28,963 nt of DNA from a virus: positions 1-28,963 of the IMG/VR virus record IMGVR_UViG_3300009181_003674. One strand, written 5' to 3'. Within the stretch, counting starts at the first letter, position 1. Each line of letters opens with the position of its first letter. The translations under genes were made by a program, and so were the position numbers. Shown piece by piece: positions 13,268 to 23,400 of the stretch. The notes beneath the pieces were generated by a model. That model had not been told where the DNA came from, did not search any database, and saw only the letters and a list, made by a program, of their open reading frames with translations.

Positions 13268-13282
13268 TGATTTTGGTTACCG

Positions 13283-13609
13283 TCAAACCCTAAACGATTC
13301 TCCACATCCACAGCGGTCACGTTCGTTGGGATTGACGAAATCAAAACCTTCATTTAGTCCATTGCGGACCCAATCCATTGTTAAGCCATTTAGATACACT
13401 AGACTTTTGGCATCTACTAATAAAACAAAATCTTTTTGAGCAAAGTTGGTAACACCGACCTCAGCTTCATAGCTATCCACATATTCCATAGTATAGGCCA
13501 ATCCACTGCATCCTGTGGTCCTTACACCTATGCGAATACCTGCGCCTTTGCCACGGCGCTCTAAATTCAGTTTAATCTTTTTATACGCTGTGTCGGTTAC
13601 GGTAATCAT
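13283..13609 (-). CDS. iscA: IscA/ErpA-type iron-sulfur carrier
   Basis: The 108-aa A-type carrier keeps the three cluster cysteines: Cys34 in TTGCSGLAY and Cys100/Cys102 in DRCGCGESF. A-type proteins bind iron or a cluster and pass it to apo-targets. Its start overlaps the end of iscU by 29 bases, so the scaffold and carrier are co-translated. Length is normal for the family and nothing is missing. Confidence 0.95.
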   Translation of the reverse strand: MITVTDTAYKKIKLNLERRGKGAGIRIGVRTTGCSGLAYTMEYVDSYEAEVGVTNFAQKDFVLLVDAKSLVYLNGLTMDWVRNGLNEGFDFVNPNERDRCGCGESFRV

Positions 13610-13961
13610 TTACAGCCGCTTTGATGGCATCCTCGGCCAATATGCTACAATGTATTTTAACCGGAGGTAACGCAAGTTCTTCAGCAATTTCACTATTTTT
13701 AATAGATGATGCTTGATCAAGACTCATACCTTTTACTAACTCAGTAATAAGAGAACTGCTAGCAATAGCACTGCCGCAGCCATACGTTTTAAAACGTGCA
13801 TCGGTAATAATACCATCTTCTACCTTAATCTGTAGTTTCATTACATCGCCGCAAGCTGGTGCGCCAACCATACCGGTACCAATTGTAGGATCACTCTTAT
13901 CAAAAGATCCAACGTTCCGGGGATTTTCATAGTGGTCAATTACCTTTTCAGAATAAGCCAT
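13581..13961 (-). CDS. iscU: IscU iron-sulfur cluster scaffold
   Basis: The 126-aa protein is an intact IscU: APACGDVMKLQ (Cys37, Asp39), TYGCGSAIASSS (Cys62), and LPPVKIHCSILAEDAIK (His104, Cys105) supply the cluster ligands. LPPVK (98-102) is the motif recognised by the HscA chaperone, so it should work with host IscS and HscA/HscB; no cysteine desulfurase is present here. AAAGG precedes the ATG. With IscA it would support cluster supply for the radical SAM protein, and indirectly host ferredoxin used by the heme oxygenase and bilin reductase. Confidence 0.95.
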   Translation of the reverse strand: MAYSEKVIDHYENPRNVGSFDKSDPTIGTGMVGAPACGDVMKLQIKVEDGIITDARFKTYGCGSAIASSSLITELVKGMSLDQASSIKNSEIAEELALPPVKIHCSILAEDAIKAAVNDYRNRHSV

Positions 13962-13970
13962 TGTATACCT

Positions 13971-14087
13971 TTATTTTTTAGCAATCATAGCTTGAATTTT
14001 TTCCTGAATAATCTTTGCCCAAAATGGCTGCGGAAAATTCCAACCTACAAATGCTCCTACTGCTACCCAAAATAATGTGTCTAACAT
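13971..14087 (-). CDS. 38-aa conserved-looking peptide
   Basis: The frame runs from ATG 14087 to TAA 13971 (MLDTLFWVAVGAFVGWNF...), with a strong GGAGGG ribosome site. The first half is hydrophobic (LFWVAVGAFVGW), a possible membrane segment; the second half is basic and helical, ending MIAKK. The late box at 14116-14123 lies upstream and iscU follows 9 bases later. From memory, peptides like this recur in marine T4-like phages; function unknown. Confidence 0.7.
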   Translation of the reverse strand: MLDTLFWVAVGAFVGWNFPQPFWAKIIQEKIQAMIAKK

Positions 14088-14115
14088 AATACACCCTCCA
14101 AAAAAGTGTACTAAT

Positions 14116-14123
14116 ATTTATCT
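14116..14123 (-). promoter_or_regulatory. T4-like late promoter box GATAAATA upstream of the 38-aa gene and iscU-iscA
   Basis: GATAAATA lies directly after the methyltransferase stop and 28 bases before ATG 14087. Here the leader has a strong Shine-Dalgarno, unlike the leaderless cases. Confidence 0.6.
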
Positions 14124-14124
14124 A

Positions 14125-14883
14125 TTATTTTGGCACTTCAAACACAACCCTTATATCTCCGTCATGCGATAACATGTCTTGAAAAAAATCAACCCTACTT
14201 TCTAATGAAAGAATATTTAATCCCAAGTCAGTAATTATGCTGTCGATATGTTCTGATAAAGGTTTGGGATTATACGGACTAAGTCCTCTACTACTGTACC
14301 AATCAGACGGTGTTAATAATAACGGAAACATTGCTGGGATACCTAGATATCCTCTACCGCCAGGTTTTATTATTTTACTAAAATCTATAATAAACTTTCC
14401 AATAGTTTCCCAGGTCACTACTTGAATATTGATAGCAAACGCCGCATCAAATTTTTGAGTATATTTAACTATAAAATCATGATCGTATTTTTCTATAACA
14501 TCTACGTTTGATCCCATTACATCAAAACCTGTAATATTTGGTATATATTTTTTAAATATGTTCCACCCACACCCTATATCTGCAATACTCTCAGGATTAA
14601 TTTCTTCTAAGAATTTTAAGTAATAAAATGGAGTTATTGAAAATCTCTTCTTTGATGGCCTATGCCGATTAAATTTTATGTTAGGGTTGCCTAAGATTTC
14701 TCTTGGGGTAACAGCAAAGTCTTCCCAAAATGTCTGCCCAGTGATATCCATACCATTTTTTCTACTAGCTTCTAAGATATTCCTAACACAATATACCAAA
14801 TCATATTCTGATGATATCGCCTTGCCCCGCGGTGTCTCCATAAACTCCTTATAAAAAATATCTTCGTTTATGTGGTTTATCAT
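14125..14883 (-). CDS. Class I SAM-dependent methyltransferase-like protein
   Basis: The 252-aa protein has SIADIGCGWN (about residues 98-107), the SAM-binding motif I, followed by ITGFDVMGSN (motif II position) and KPGGRGYLGIPAMF (motif V-like). A roughly 90-residue N-terminal part (TPRGKAISSEYDLVYC...) is not recognised. The acceptor cannot be predicted. It follows the oxygenase gene with an AAAGGA site and closes the methyltransferase/oxygenase/methyltransferase cassette. Confidence 0.78.
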   Translation of the reverse strand: MINHINEDIFYKEFMETPRGKAISSEYDLVYCVRNILEASRKNGMDITGQTFWEDFAVTPREILGNPNIKFNRHRPSKKRFSITPFYYLKFLEEINPESIADIGCGWNIFKKYIPNITGFDVMGSNVDVIEKYDHDFIVKYTQKFDAAFAINIQVVTWETIGKFIIDFSKIIKPGGRGYLGIPAMFPLLLTPSDWYSSRGLSPYNPKPLSEHIDSIITDLGLNILSLESRVDFFQDMLSHDGDIRVVFEVPK

Positions 14884-14901
14884 TTATTTTCCTTTCAGTT
14901 T

Positions 14902-15561
14902 TTAGATTTTACTGGGCGGATCTGCCCAAACATTTACCAAATTTGCTTGCCAATACCATCCTTTACTTCCAAAGTTAATTCCAAGAATTAACCGATCTTT
15001 ATCAATAGTATTTGCCAATACCCTGTGTCGAAGGTATGCAGGAAACAAAATAAAGTCACCGGTATTAACTGAGATCTCATGTTGGAATTGATATTTCTTT
15101 TTATAGTTTACAGGTTGCACTGATAATACTGTATCAAGTGGATTTTCTAAAATCAAGTTACCTTGTTCTGGGCTAGCATCAACATACAATACTGCTGTAA
15201 ACGGTATACTCATATGTAGATGGCTTTCAATCCATCCACCCTTTGGTGTTTTATTTGCCCACATCTGTGCAACAAATGGTTCAAGGCCTTCGTAGTAGTC
15301 TAACTCTTTCCAGTATTTTTTAGCTTCTTCTGTTGCAAAATTAACAAAGTCATTTGTTTCATCTGGGAAAGTTTTATGTATATATTCTTCTTCTAAGTAA
15401 GAACAAAAATTGTCTTCCCCTCTCATAAACTCTTGATTGTTACTTTTAACTCGATCCCATACGGAATCTAATTTTGGAAACAACTTGTTTTTTAAATCAG
15501 AGACGCCAGGATAAGTTGTTTGATATATTTTAATAGGAAAAAGTTGTGTAACATTGCTCAT
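14902..15561 (-). CDS. Putative 2OG-Fe(II) oxygenase
   Basis: The 219-aa protein resembles phage-type 2-oxoglutarate/Fe(II) dioxygenases: MWANKTPKGGWIESHLHMSIPFTAVLYVDAS is the family core with the first iron-binding His region, NTGDFILFPAYLRHRVLAN holds the distal His, and KDRLILGINF the Arg for 2-oxoglutarate. The exact second ligand is unclear because HLH replaces HxD/E. Substrate unknown. Its ATG overlaps the stop of the upstream methyltransferase, so the two are coupled. Confidence 0.75.
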   Translation of the reverse strand: MSNVTQLFPIKIYQTTYPGVSDLKNKLFPKLDSVWDRVKSNNQEFMRGEDNFCSYLEEEYIHKTFPDETNDFVNFATEEAKKYWKELDYYEGLEPFVAQMWANKTPKGGWIESHLHMSIPFTAVLYVDASPEQGNLILENPLDTVLSVQPVNYKKKYQFQHEISVNTGDFILFPAYLRHRVLANTIDKDRLILGINFGSKGWYWQANLVNVWADPPSKI

Positions 15562-16220
15562 AATAAATTTCCATGTATTAACACGATTTGCACAAAATTT
15601 GGATCGCCTTGTATAGACACTTTTAAATCAATTTCTGCATTTATTAGTTGGTCTTCAATTTCTTTTTTTGTGAACGACGCTTTTAAAGAGTTTAAAAAAT
15701 CATTTTTAAAAGATTGATTCTCATTGCCGGCCATTGTTGACACAACATTATTTGCAATATCTATATTGTCTGGTCTTATTAGATCCATTACAAATACTGA
15801 ACAATTTGATGTTGCAATACGTTTTACTGTATTCCAAAAAATTGACGGATCATGCACATGATGTAGTGTCCCCGAAGATACAACACAGTTTGTTTTTATA
15901 TCTTTAATATCATTAAATTTTGATTCAAATAACGTTATACGATTTTCTAATTTTTTAATATTGATATTCTTAGTTGCTGTGTCAATCATATTTTTAGATC
16001 CGTCAACACCAATAATAGATATATCTGGAAATTCTAAACACATTCTTATTAAGTATTTTGCAGGACCACAGCCTAAATCTACGATAGTACCTGATGTTAT
16101 GTTACAGTATTCCTTATACCAATTTATGAATGCGTCTTCAGAATAATCTCGTTTGGCATTATTGAATCCAATTACTTGATCATTGTCATCCATAATTTCC
16201 GGTTCAGTAACACGAAACAT
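15558..16220 (-). CDS. Class I SAM-dependent methyltransferase
   Basis: The 220-aa protein has TIVDLGCGPAKYL (about 45-57, SAM-binding motif I), IIGVDGSKNMI (motif II acidic residue) and VVSSGTLHHVHDPSIFWN (motif IV region), as in small-molecule methyltransferases of the UbiE type. The substrate is unknown. It starts 3 bases after the Hc1-like gene and overlaps the oxygenase gene by ATGA. Two methyltransferases around an oxygenase suggest stepwise modification of one compound or surface group. Confidence 0.85.
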   Translation of the reverse strand: MFRVTEPEIMDDNDQVIGFNNAKRDYSEDAFINWYKEYCNITSGTIVDLGCGPAKYLIRMCLEFPDISIIGVDGSKNMIDTATKNINIKKLENRITLFESKFNDIKDIKTNCVVSSGTLHHVHDPSIFWNTVKRIATSNCSVFVMDLIRPDNIDIANNVVSTMAGNENQSFKNDFLNSLKASFTKKEIEDQLINAEIDLKVSIQGDPNFVQIVLIHGNLL

Positions 16221-16223
16221 TAG

Positions 16224-16421
16224 TTAACCTTCAGTAGATTTACGAGCGTTCTTTACTGTTGTTACATCGTTGCGTGTTTCTTTGCATAACTTGGCCAATT
16301 CTTGGCAATGCTTGCGTACACGAGTACCAGCGGCACCTACTTCTTTATCGTAAAACTTTTCAAAATCTGCTTCCATTGCTTCTACGATTTTTGTAAACTC
16401 TTGATATTTATTTGCTGACAT
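16224..16421 (-). CDS. Hc1-like (histone H1-like) small protein
   Basis: The 65-aa product follows the N-terminal domain of chlamydial Hc1: VEAMEADFEKFYDKEVGAAGTRVRKHCQELAKLCKETRNDV has the same helix and AAxRVR core, but the long Lys/Ala-rich DNA-binding tail of Hc1 is missing and only a short basic end (VKNARKSTEG) remains. It could bind DNA weakly or act as a partner domain. AAAGGAGA precedes the ATG. Similar short Hc1-like proteins are, from memory, common in marine phages. Confidence 0.75.
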   Translation of the reverse strand: MSANKYQEFTKIVEAMEADFEKFYDKEVGAAGTRVRKHCQELAKLCKETRNDVTTVKNARKSTEG

Positions 16422-16448
16422 AATAGTCTCCTTTGTATGTATTAGTTA

Positions 16449-16640
16449 TTACCAGTGTCTAATTGTGTTAGCAATAATGAATAGGCAAGTTATCACATGT
16501 ATTATTACCCAAAAAGTTTTTAGGAACAATGCAATTCTTGCTTCACGTATTGTTAGAATTGGTACATCTGGTCGGTCATCATCAGTTGACCCCATCAAAT
16601 GGCCCGTTGCTCTGGCCCATATTTTTTCAAAACTATTCAT
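16449..16640 (-). CDS. Small membrane protein
   Basis: From ATG 16640 the 63-aa product (MNSFEKIWARATGHLMGSTD...) has a soluble, acidic N-terminal half and one hydrophobic segment near the C-terminus (TFWVIIHVITCLFIIANTI) ending IRHW. ATG 16640 is chosen because it overlaps the nucleotidase stop by ATGA; in-frame ATGs at 16685 and 16667 would overlap by up to 49 bases and have no ribosome site. Function unknown. Confidence 0.65.
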   Translation of the reverse strand: MNSFEKIWARATGHLMGSTDDDRPDVPILTIREARIALFLKTFWVIIHVITCLFIIANTIRHW

Positions 16641-17140
16641 ATCTTCAATAACAGTTGCTCTAGCCATTTTTGACAGTCTGGCCAATTTCGATATATGTGT
16701 GCTCTACCACCAGCTTGGATCCATTCTTCACAATTACTAGTACGGTCATCAATTAAGATATCGCCAGGCTGACAATGTTTATGCTTGTCGTTACTATAAG
16801 GACCAAATAGCACTGGGATACGTTCAAAACGTTCGGTTGCCCACAGAACTTTATCATAGGCCGCATACTGCATATCATTATTATGTGGTAGTGCTGTTAG
16901 GAAACGCAAGTCGTCTGCTAGACCATCTGCCACTAGATTACGACAAAGGTCAATTAATTCAAATGCACCTTCTTTGATTGGCAAGTTACGATAGAAACGA
17001 CTGTTGCGTTTAAGCTCTTGCCATTTGTCGTCTGGAATACGTGCCCACTGGTCTCCGTTAGGGAACTTTAGTTTGAGAAAATCTTCGGCTGCTGTGCGCC
17101 AATCAGCAACAACATCATCCATGTCTAAATATATAATCAT
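16637..17140 (-). CDS. HAD-family 5-prime nucleotidase-like hydrolase
   Basis: The 167-aa protein begins IIYLDMDDVVADW, the HAD nucleophile motif DxDx(V/T) with Asp6 and Asp8, has FLTALPH in the motif II position, and ends with GDILIDDRTSNCEEWIQAGG, the metal-binding DD of motif IV. This matches 5-prime(3-prime)-deoxyribonucleotidase-type phosphatases, which dephosphorylate nucleoside monophosphates; in a phage this would adjust nucleotide pools. The ATG coincides with the predicted transcript start of the perfect promoter upstream, and there is no Shine-Dalgarno. Confidence 0.87.
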   Translation of the reverse strand: MIIYLDMDDVVADWRTAAEDFLKLKFPNGDQWARIPDDKWQELKRNSRFYRNLPIKEGAFELIDLCRNLVADGLADDLRFLTALPHNNDMQYAAYDKVLWATERFERIPVLFGPYSNDKHKHCQPGDILIDDRTSNCEEWIQAGGRAHIYRNWPDCQKWLEQLLLKI

Positions 17141-17146
17141 GTTGTA

Positions 17147-17175
17147 ATTATATAGGTATTATTTGATGCTGTCAA
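17147..17175 (-). promoter_or_regulatory. Perfect sigma70-type promoter giving a leaderless message
   Basis: TTGACA (17170-17175), 17 bases, TATAAT (17147-17152). The seventh base after the -10 is the A of ATG 17140. The -35 overlaps the last codons of the PAAR gene. Confidence 0.87.
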
Positions 17176-17465
17176 CTGTCTGCAAAGACATTTGAGCTGC
17201 CGCTTGCCGCACTATTGGGAACCCAGTTACCGTGACCGCCTGTAGAGTCTCCCAATCTGTGTACTGGAATATTATTGGCAAACACAGTGCCGCTGGCACC
17301 TACTGCTGGATCTCCGCAAAGAGTCTTGTCACCTTTACGTATTACTGGTTCATTGTTTACAAATACAGATCCACTGCCACCAACATAGTGTGTTTGATGA
17401 AATGGTACCCTGTATCCGGAATGACCGGCATGCGCATCCGCACTCGCTCTAACTACTGCTGGCAT
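17172..17465 (-). CDS. PAAR-domain spike-tip protein
   Basis: The 97-aa protein shows the PAAR pattern: repeated VFVNNEPVIRKGD and VFANNIPVHRLGD hairpins, Gly-rich turns, and scattered His (HAGH, HQTHY, GGHGNW) and Cys residues for the metal at the tip. In T4 the equivalent is gp5.4, which caps the gp5 spike for outer-membrane piercing. It shares one base with the fibre stop (TAATG) and has AGGGAGA as ribosome site, so tip and fibre are made together. Confidence 0.88.
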   Translation of the reverse strand: MPAVVRASADAHAGHSGYRVPFHQTHYVGGSGSVFVNNEPVIRKGDKTLCGDPAVGASGTVFANNIPVHRLGDSTGGHGNWVPNSAASGSSNVFADS

Positions 17466-20400
17466 TACATTCTCCCTATCATAACTTCAATGACGCCTTC
17501 AACACCGTCAAAGTTTTCAATTGCTTTACCAATTACACTTCCGTATACTGGTGTAGCACTTGGTCTGGCAAAGCCACCACCACCAGATACTAAAAAGTCA
17601 CCCTTACGTATGCGTCCTCTAACCTTAACTGGTACTCGACCCTGTAGTGCAATGGCCACAACGTGTTTGCCACCACACTCTTTATTCATTAAGTATGCTG
17701 GGTTAGTGGATACAACACCAGCTACTCTGCATGTTGAATCTTCTGCTAGTGTGACTTCTTTTTCTCCGCCAAGCTCAACCACTGTGCCTGGCTCATAGTT
17801 TGAATCTGCTTCGTAATATTCTGCCAAGTCAGCATATGTTGCTTGCCACTTGCCAGTTAAACTCCAATCGCCAACTATTGTACCAGCAGTGGTTGATGAT
17901 CCAGTAGTTATTGCCGTTGTTTTTAAAGTGGTCGCAATTGTTACTAATCCATCTGTGTCAATAGTCATTCTATCAAGGTATGTACTGGCCTTGGCTGTTT
18001 GAAATACCAATGTTTCGTAAGTTGAGCCGGCATTGGCTATTACTCCAATTCTTGGATTATAAGATGAACTACTGGTTCTAGCTAGTTCAATAATGCCAGT
18101 AACACCATCTGATTTACCTATAAACTTGGCGGCGGCACCACCAGCTGTAGTTCCAGCAACAACTGACATAGTGGGACCATTAGTACTACCAGAACCCCCA
18201 AATTCTACAGTATTAACTCTTACGTCCATTTTGAATAATGGGTTACTATCTGGAAACGCATTACCAAAAGCAATTTCAGTAGTGCCCAGTGATGACGCAG
18301 GTGAATACAATCTAGCCCTAACGAAAGTGTCACCGTTATAGTTAACTTTAAACGACATTAAATCTATATTTGTGGCACCATCAATCCAACTGTCCACAGT
18401 TAATTTGGTTGTTGTTATTCCACCACTAAATGTGGATGCTGTTGATGTAGAGGCTCCACGGCCAGTAACAGTATCTAGAGTATCTGCTTCAGCACTTAGA
18501 TAAGGTAATGCTGGGAATGTACAATTAGAGCTTAATGTTTTATTAGTCAGTGTTTGATTAGTATCTAAATCAACAATGTCACCCGCGGCAGTTCCACCAA
18601 TTGCCTTGCCTAATACTTGAGTAGCACTTAAAACTGTGGTGTTATTAATTTTAAAAGTTTTACTATTTGGTATGTTCCAATGTTCACTACTGGTCCAATT
18701 ACTATTTGTGTTATCCCATACAATTGTTTTGTCTGTGGTACCTTTTAATGTTATACCTCCGCCATTGGCTGTAAAATTATCTGCACCACCAATGACTAAC
18801 ACTGTTAAACTTCCGCTTGTAACATGCGGAACATTAACTGTGATTTGTGTTGCACTATCAATTGATGCAATTTTCGCATTTGCTCCAAGAGCTCCTGAAC
18901 CAAATTGTTTTTCAACTGTTTGACCAATAATGTATCCCGCAGTGGACGCAACCTTAATTATGTTTTCTCCAGCAACAATATCTACGGTAGATGACGTATT
19001 AGATAAAACAACACTGCCTAGCTCAATATTTTTATCATCTACAGTTAATGTATTTGAATTTATAGTAGTAGTTGTCCCATTTACAGTTAAATTGCCACCA
19101 ATAGTTATATTACCACTAGTACTGATAGTAGTCATTCCAGATAATGCAGTTATTGTATCACCTAAACTAACAACAGTACTTCCAACTGTTATACTACTGT
19201 TTGTTAATCTGCTGTTACCAAATGTTCCAGTAATTTTACTAGTTGCAATACTACCAGCCAGCATGTCATTTGTAACACTACCAGTATCACCAGTTGTTAC
19301 CACAGTTCCAGTAACATTGGGCAAAGTAATTGTACGGTCTGCTGTTGGATCAGTAACTGTTAATGTAGTTTCAAAGTCATTTGCTGTAGCACCTTCAAAC
19401 ACTATACTTGCATCGCTTAGGGTTAGTCCGCCTATGCTTGGGCTGGTTAGTGTTTTATTTGTTAATGTCTGCTCACCTGTTTTAGTAACAACAGTATCAT
19501 CTATTGCAATAGTAACTGCCGCAGAACCATTAAAGCTGGTTCCAGATAGCCCAGTGCCAATAGTTAAGGCATTTGCCGCTGTCGCTGTTACAGTTAAACT
19601 TCCACCTAAACTTACATCATTACCGTTAATGGTAATTTTTGAGTTAGCCAACATGGCGTTACTAACTGTACCAGTGTCTGCACTTCCAACCAACGTGCCA
19701 CTTGTTGGCAATGTTACTGATGTGGTTGCACTAACTGTTAAAGTTGTAGCAAATGCACCACTGGTAGTTAAGTTGCCGCCTAGTGTAATAGTCTTATTAG
19801 TATTGGCTACACCAGTACCGCCATATGTTCCTAAGATAACACTACCGTTCCAAGTTCCTGTTGTAACTACACCAGCATTGGCCGAACTCAGTTTATTCCA
19901 TTGTAGTGTACCGTCAGCATCTATTTGTAGAACAGATGTTTCTGTAGCCTTAGCCAATACAGTTAAAGTGTTAGATGCACTGGCATAAATTATATCGCCT
20001 TTAGCGTAACTAGTTAAGCCAGTTCCTCCATAGATAGTTCCTATCGTAGTACCTTGCCAAGTACCTGTGCCAATAATGCCAACAGTTGTTAAACTTGATG
20101 TTACAACAGCAGTGCCTAAAGTTGTTGCATTAAGTACTGATGTGTTATTGATTTTAAATGCTTTGCCAGTGGCTATATTCCAATCTTGATTAGATGTCCA
20201 ATTGCTATTGGTGCTATCCCATACAATTGTTTTGTCTGTAGTACCTTTAAGTGTGATACCGCCGCCATTGGCAGTTGCGTCACTTGCGGCACCGGCGGTA
20301 AATGTTACTGCCCCATTTGTAACGTGTAATACATTTAATGTAATTTGTGTTGCACTATCAACAGTACTAATTACTGGACTTGCTCCAAATACTCCAGTAC

Positions 20401-23400
20401 CAGCAGTTTTTGTAATAGTCATGCCGGGCACCAGACCAGCAGTTGATGCCACTGTTACTGTATAGTTTCCAGAAACTAGTGTAGCAGTTAATCCAGTTTT
20501 GGTAACTACTGATCCTAGTTCAATATTTTTATCATCAACAGTCAATGTTGTGGTATTAAATGTAGTAGTTAATCCATTTACAGTTAAATTACCAGCAACG
20601 GTTAAACTGCCTGCTAGAGACAGTGAGCTTGACCACTGCGGTGCATTGCCTGCTGTATTAACTGTTAAAATTTTATCTGAATCACCAATAGCCAATGTAG
20701 ATAATGTTGCAGTATCTGAAGCATATAGTATATCGCCTGCGGCATATGTTGATAATGCAGTTCCACCCTTGTTTACTGGAACTGCTTTGGATAAGTTTGA
20801 TGGATTTAAAAAGTATGCGGCATTGTAACTTTGTAATGTGCCAGCATCAATAACTCCATCTTTAATATATACTTGACCAGCAGTATTAAGAGCAGCCGTT
20901 CCAACATTGAATTGAGTTTTTAAAAATTGAGCAACACCTACATTAGTGTAAGTATCGTTGCCGCCGGTACCGCTTACTTTATCAACATCTAATGTCACAT
21001 CACCATAAAATAAATTTTCACTATTAACTGTGGCATAAGAGCCTGTTGGTGTTAATGCGCTCCCTGAAGCTTTCTTAATACTTTGTACGGCTGTTTTCCA
21101 ACTTTGATCTCCACGTAAAAACGTTGATGAACTTGCTGATCCAGTAGCTAAACGTGTAGTTCCAACAATGCCACTAATAATGCTACCAGCATCAATAGTG
21201 CTAGTTGATAATGGACTCCAGTTGTTTGTATTTGTGGAACTTGTGTTTACTACGCCATACACAAAAACGTTTTGTTTCTTTAAATTGGCATTTCCAGACC
21301 CAGTTGATGTAAAATTAACTGGTAATGTTGCCAAGCCGTTAACACTTGATAATGCATCGCTTCTTGATGCATGTAGCGTAAATGAATTAGTAGTTACTGA
21401 TCCAACAAAATAAAAAGTTCCACTAACTGTTGCAATAGCGTCAATTGCTGGTAATGAGCTTCCTGTTAATTGTATACAGTCTCCAGTTGCGTACCCGTGT
21501 GTTGCTAGGTATATAGAATTACCAGTTACATTAATTGCACTTGTAGTTAAAGTATGCGTTCCAGATGCAGAACTTGTGATGTTTATTATAGTACTTAAAG
21601 AATATTCTTTGTATAGTTGAATAGTATTAGTGTTTAATACTTTAATATAATATACGTTACCGCTGGCCAGGCCTCCCAATGCAACATTAACCCCAGAACT
21701 ATATGTAACTGGATCGCCGTTTGTTAAACCGTGACTAGTAATTGTAAGCGTGTCTGCATCACTGTCAACTGCTCCGCCTATGTTAGTGGACCCTGCACTA
21801 AATGATGTTGTACTTGAACCAGTTAAAGCCAGTGTTGTGTTTGATGCATTATTATCTGCTATAAAATTAGGACTTGCATTTGTTGCTGTAAATTTTGTAC
21901 CACTTAATAATGTAACGTATACACGGTTTTCAATTGATGTTACTGGAAATGCACATGGCGTTGTTACTGTTCCACCTATGTTAGCCGCGTTAACTGATAA
22001 TACATTTCCAACAGCATACCCTGTTCCCCCACGGCGTAAGTCAATGTTAACTACAACACCGTTTGTGACTGTAATATCTGCCACTGCGCCCGTGCCAGTT
22101 CCGCCTGTTAACGGTACATAAGAATATAGTACTGTTCCACTTGCTGGAGTATAGCCTGTTCCAGGTGTGTATGTTGCGGCATCTACTGTTTTAACGACTC
22201 CAAATTTTGTACTGGCAATTCTGCCTTGTATTAAATCATTTGCAGAAGTAATAACATTACCTACAGTAAAACTATATGTTCCTGTTGTGGGCAATATTAA
22301 GTATTGGCCTTCGTTACTGTTAATTAAAACATAATTTGCAGTATTGCCTGTAAGAGCAGTTCCCACAGCAGTTGGATATCTGGCTGTAACAACCCCACCA
22401 ACAGTGAGTACATTGACCGCAGTTGTATTAAAATTAATATTAAACAGTTGACCGTTTACATTACCGTAGCTTGCAACTGTTATTATATTTGATGCTGTGA
22501 CGTCAGTGGTCAAATAGCCACTAGCATTGGTAGTTGCTTGTGTTACTAAAGTTCCAGCTGTTGCTGTTATTGTACCGCTAAGAGTTAATTGAACAGTACT
22601 GTATGTTTCACTTACAATATCACCATTTAATAAATCAGTTGCTGGTACTTCTTCTAACAATGATAGTCTGCTGTTGTAACCAAAGGCTTTAGCACTGTTG
22701 AAGTTTCTAACAGCGGGTAGCAAGTCAACGTTAATCTGTCCTGAACTGTTTAATTGAATAACCGATCCTGGAACGGCATTTGTTGATACAGATTTATCAA
22801 TGAAGTTACCAAGTCTGTTAGATAGGAAACTGCGAATAGCAAGTTGTGTTGTTAAATGATTGTCTGATGCTCCGCCTGCTTCGTTGTCACCAAGTCCAAT
22901 ATCATTACTAATGTAATCAATAACAATATTGCCCACTGCTAGACGCAAAGCATCTAACTGTGCTACGCTCACTTTATTAGTGAAACTAACATTACCAGTC
23001 CTGTTCTCAGCTTTAATAAAATTGCCAACTTTAAAGTCACCAAGTTCATTAGTACCTGACGAATAAACACGTCCTGGTAAATCAGATACTTGCTCATAAG
23101 CAAATATTGACTGTCCGCCGTTTTGAGGTAATGCATTATAGTCAGTACCACTACCAGCGTATTCCCAAGTATGTCCTGAGCTGTTAACAATACTTGGTCT
23201 GTGTAACCATAGTATTTTCTTAGGCAGATTTAGAAGATTTGAAAGTGTTCCACCAGTTGATGTTGATTGTATTGTAAATGTGCCAGTATATAAATCACTC
23301 TTAGAAGCTACGCCAGTTACAGATATATTACATACAACTCCATCATTTGTAACAATAGTACTACCCGCGGCAAATGGGTTTCTAATAACACTTGCATTTA

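Noticed and set aside
12843-13286. TTG start at 13286 for the 129-aa gene
   Set aside because: It would put the promoter inside the coding region and use a rare start. ATG 13232 coincides with the predicted transcript start.
16405-16412. AATAAATA box inside the Hc1-like gene
   Set aside because: It falls on the Asn-Lys-Tyr codons just after the start, and no gene begins downstream. It is the only one of seven such boxes lying within coding sequence away from a gene junction.
18930-19988. A 352-codon plus-strand open frame within the fibre gene
   Set aside because: It is antisense to the repetitive Thr/Val-rich fibre sequence, which favours stop-free mirror frames. It has no ribosome site, and its Val/Leu/Pro-rich product looks like no real protein.
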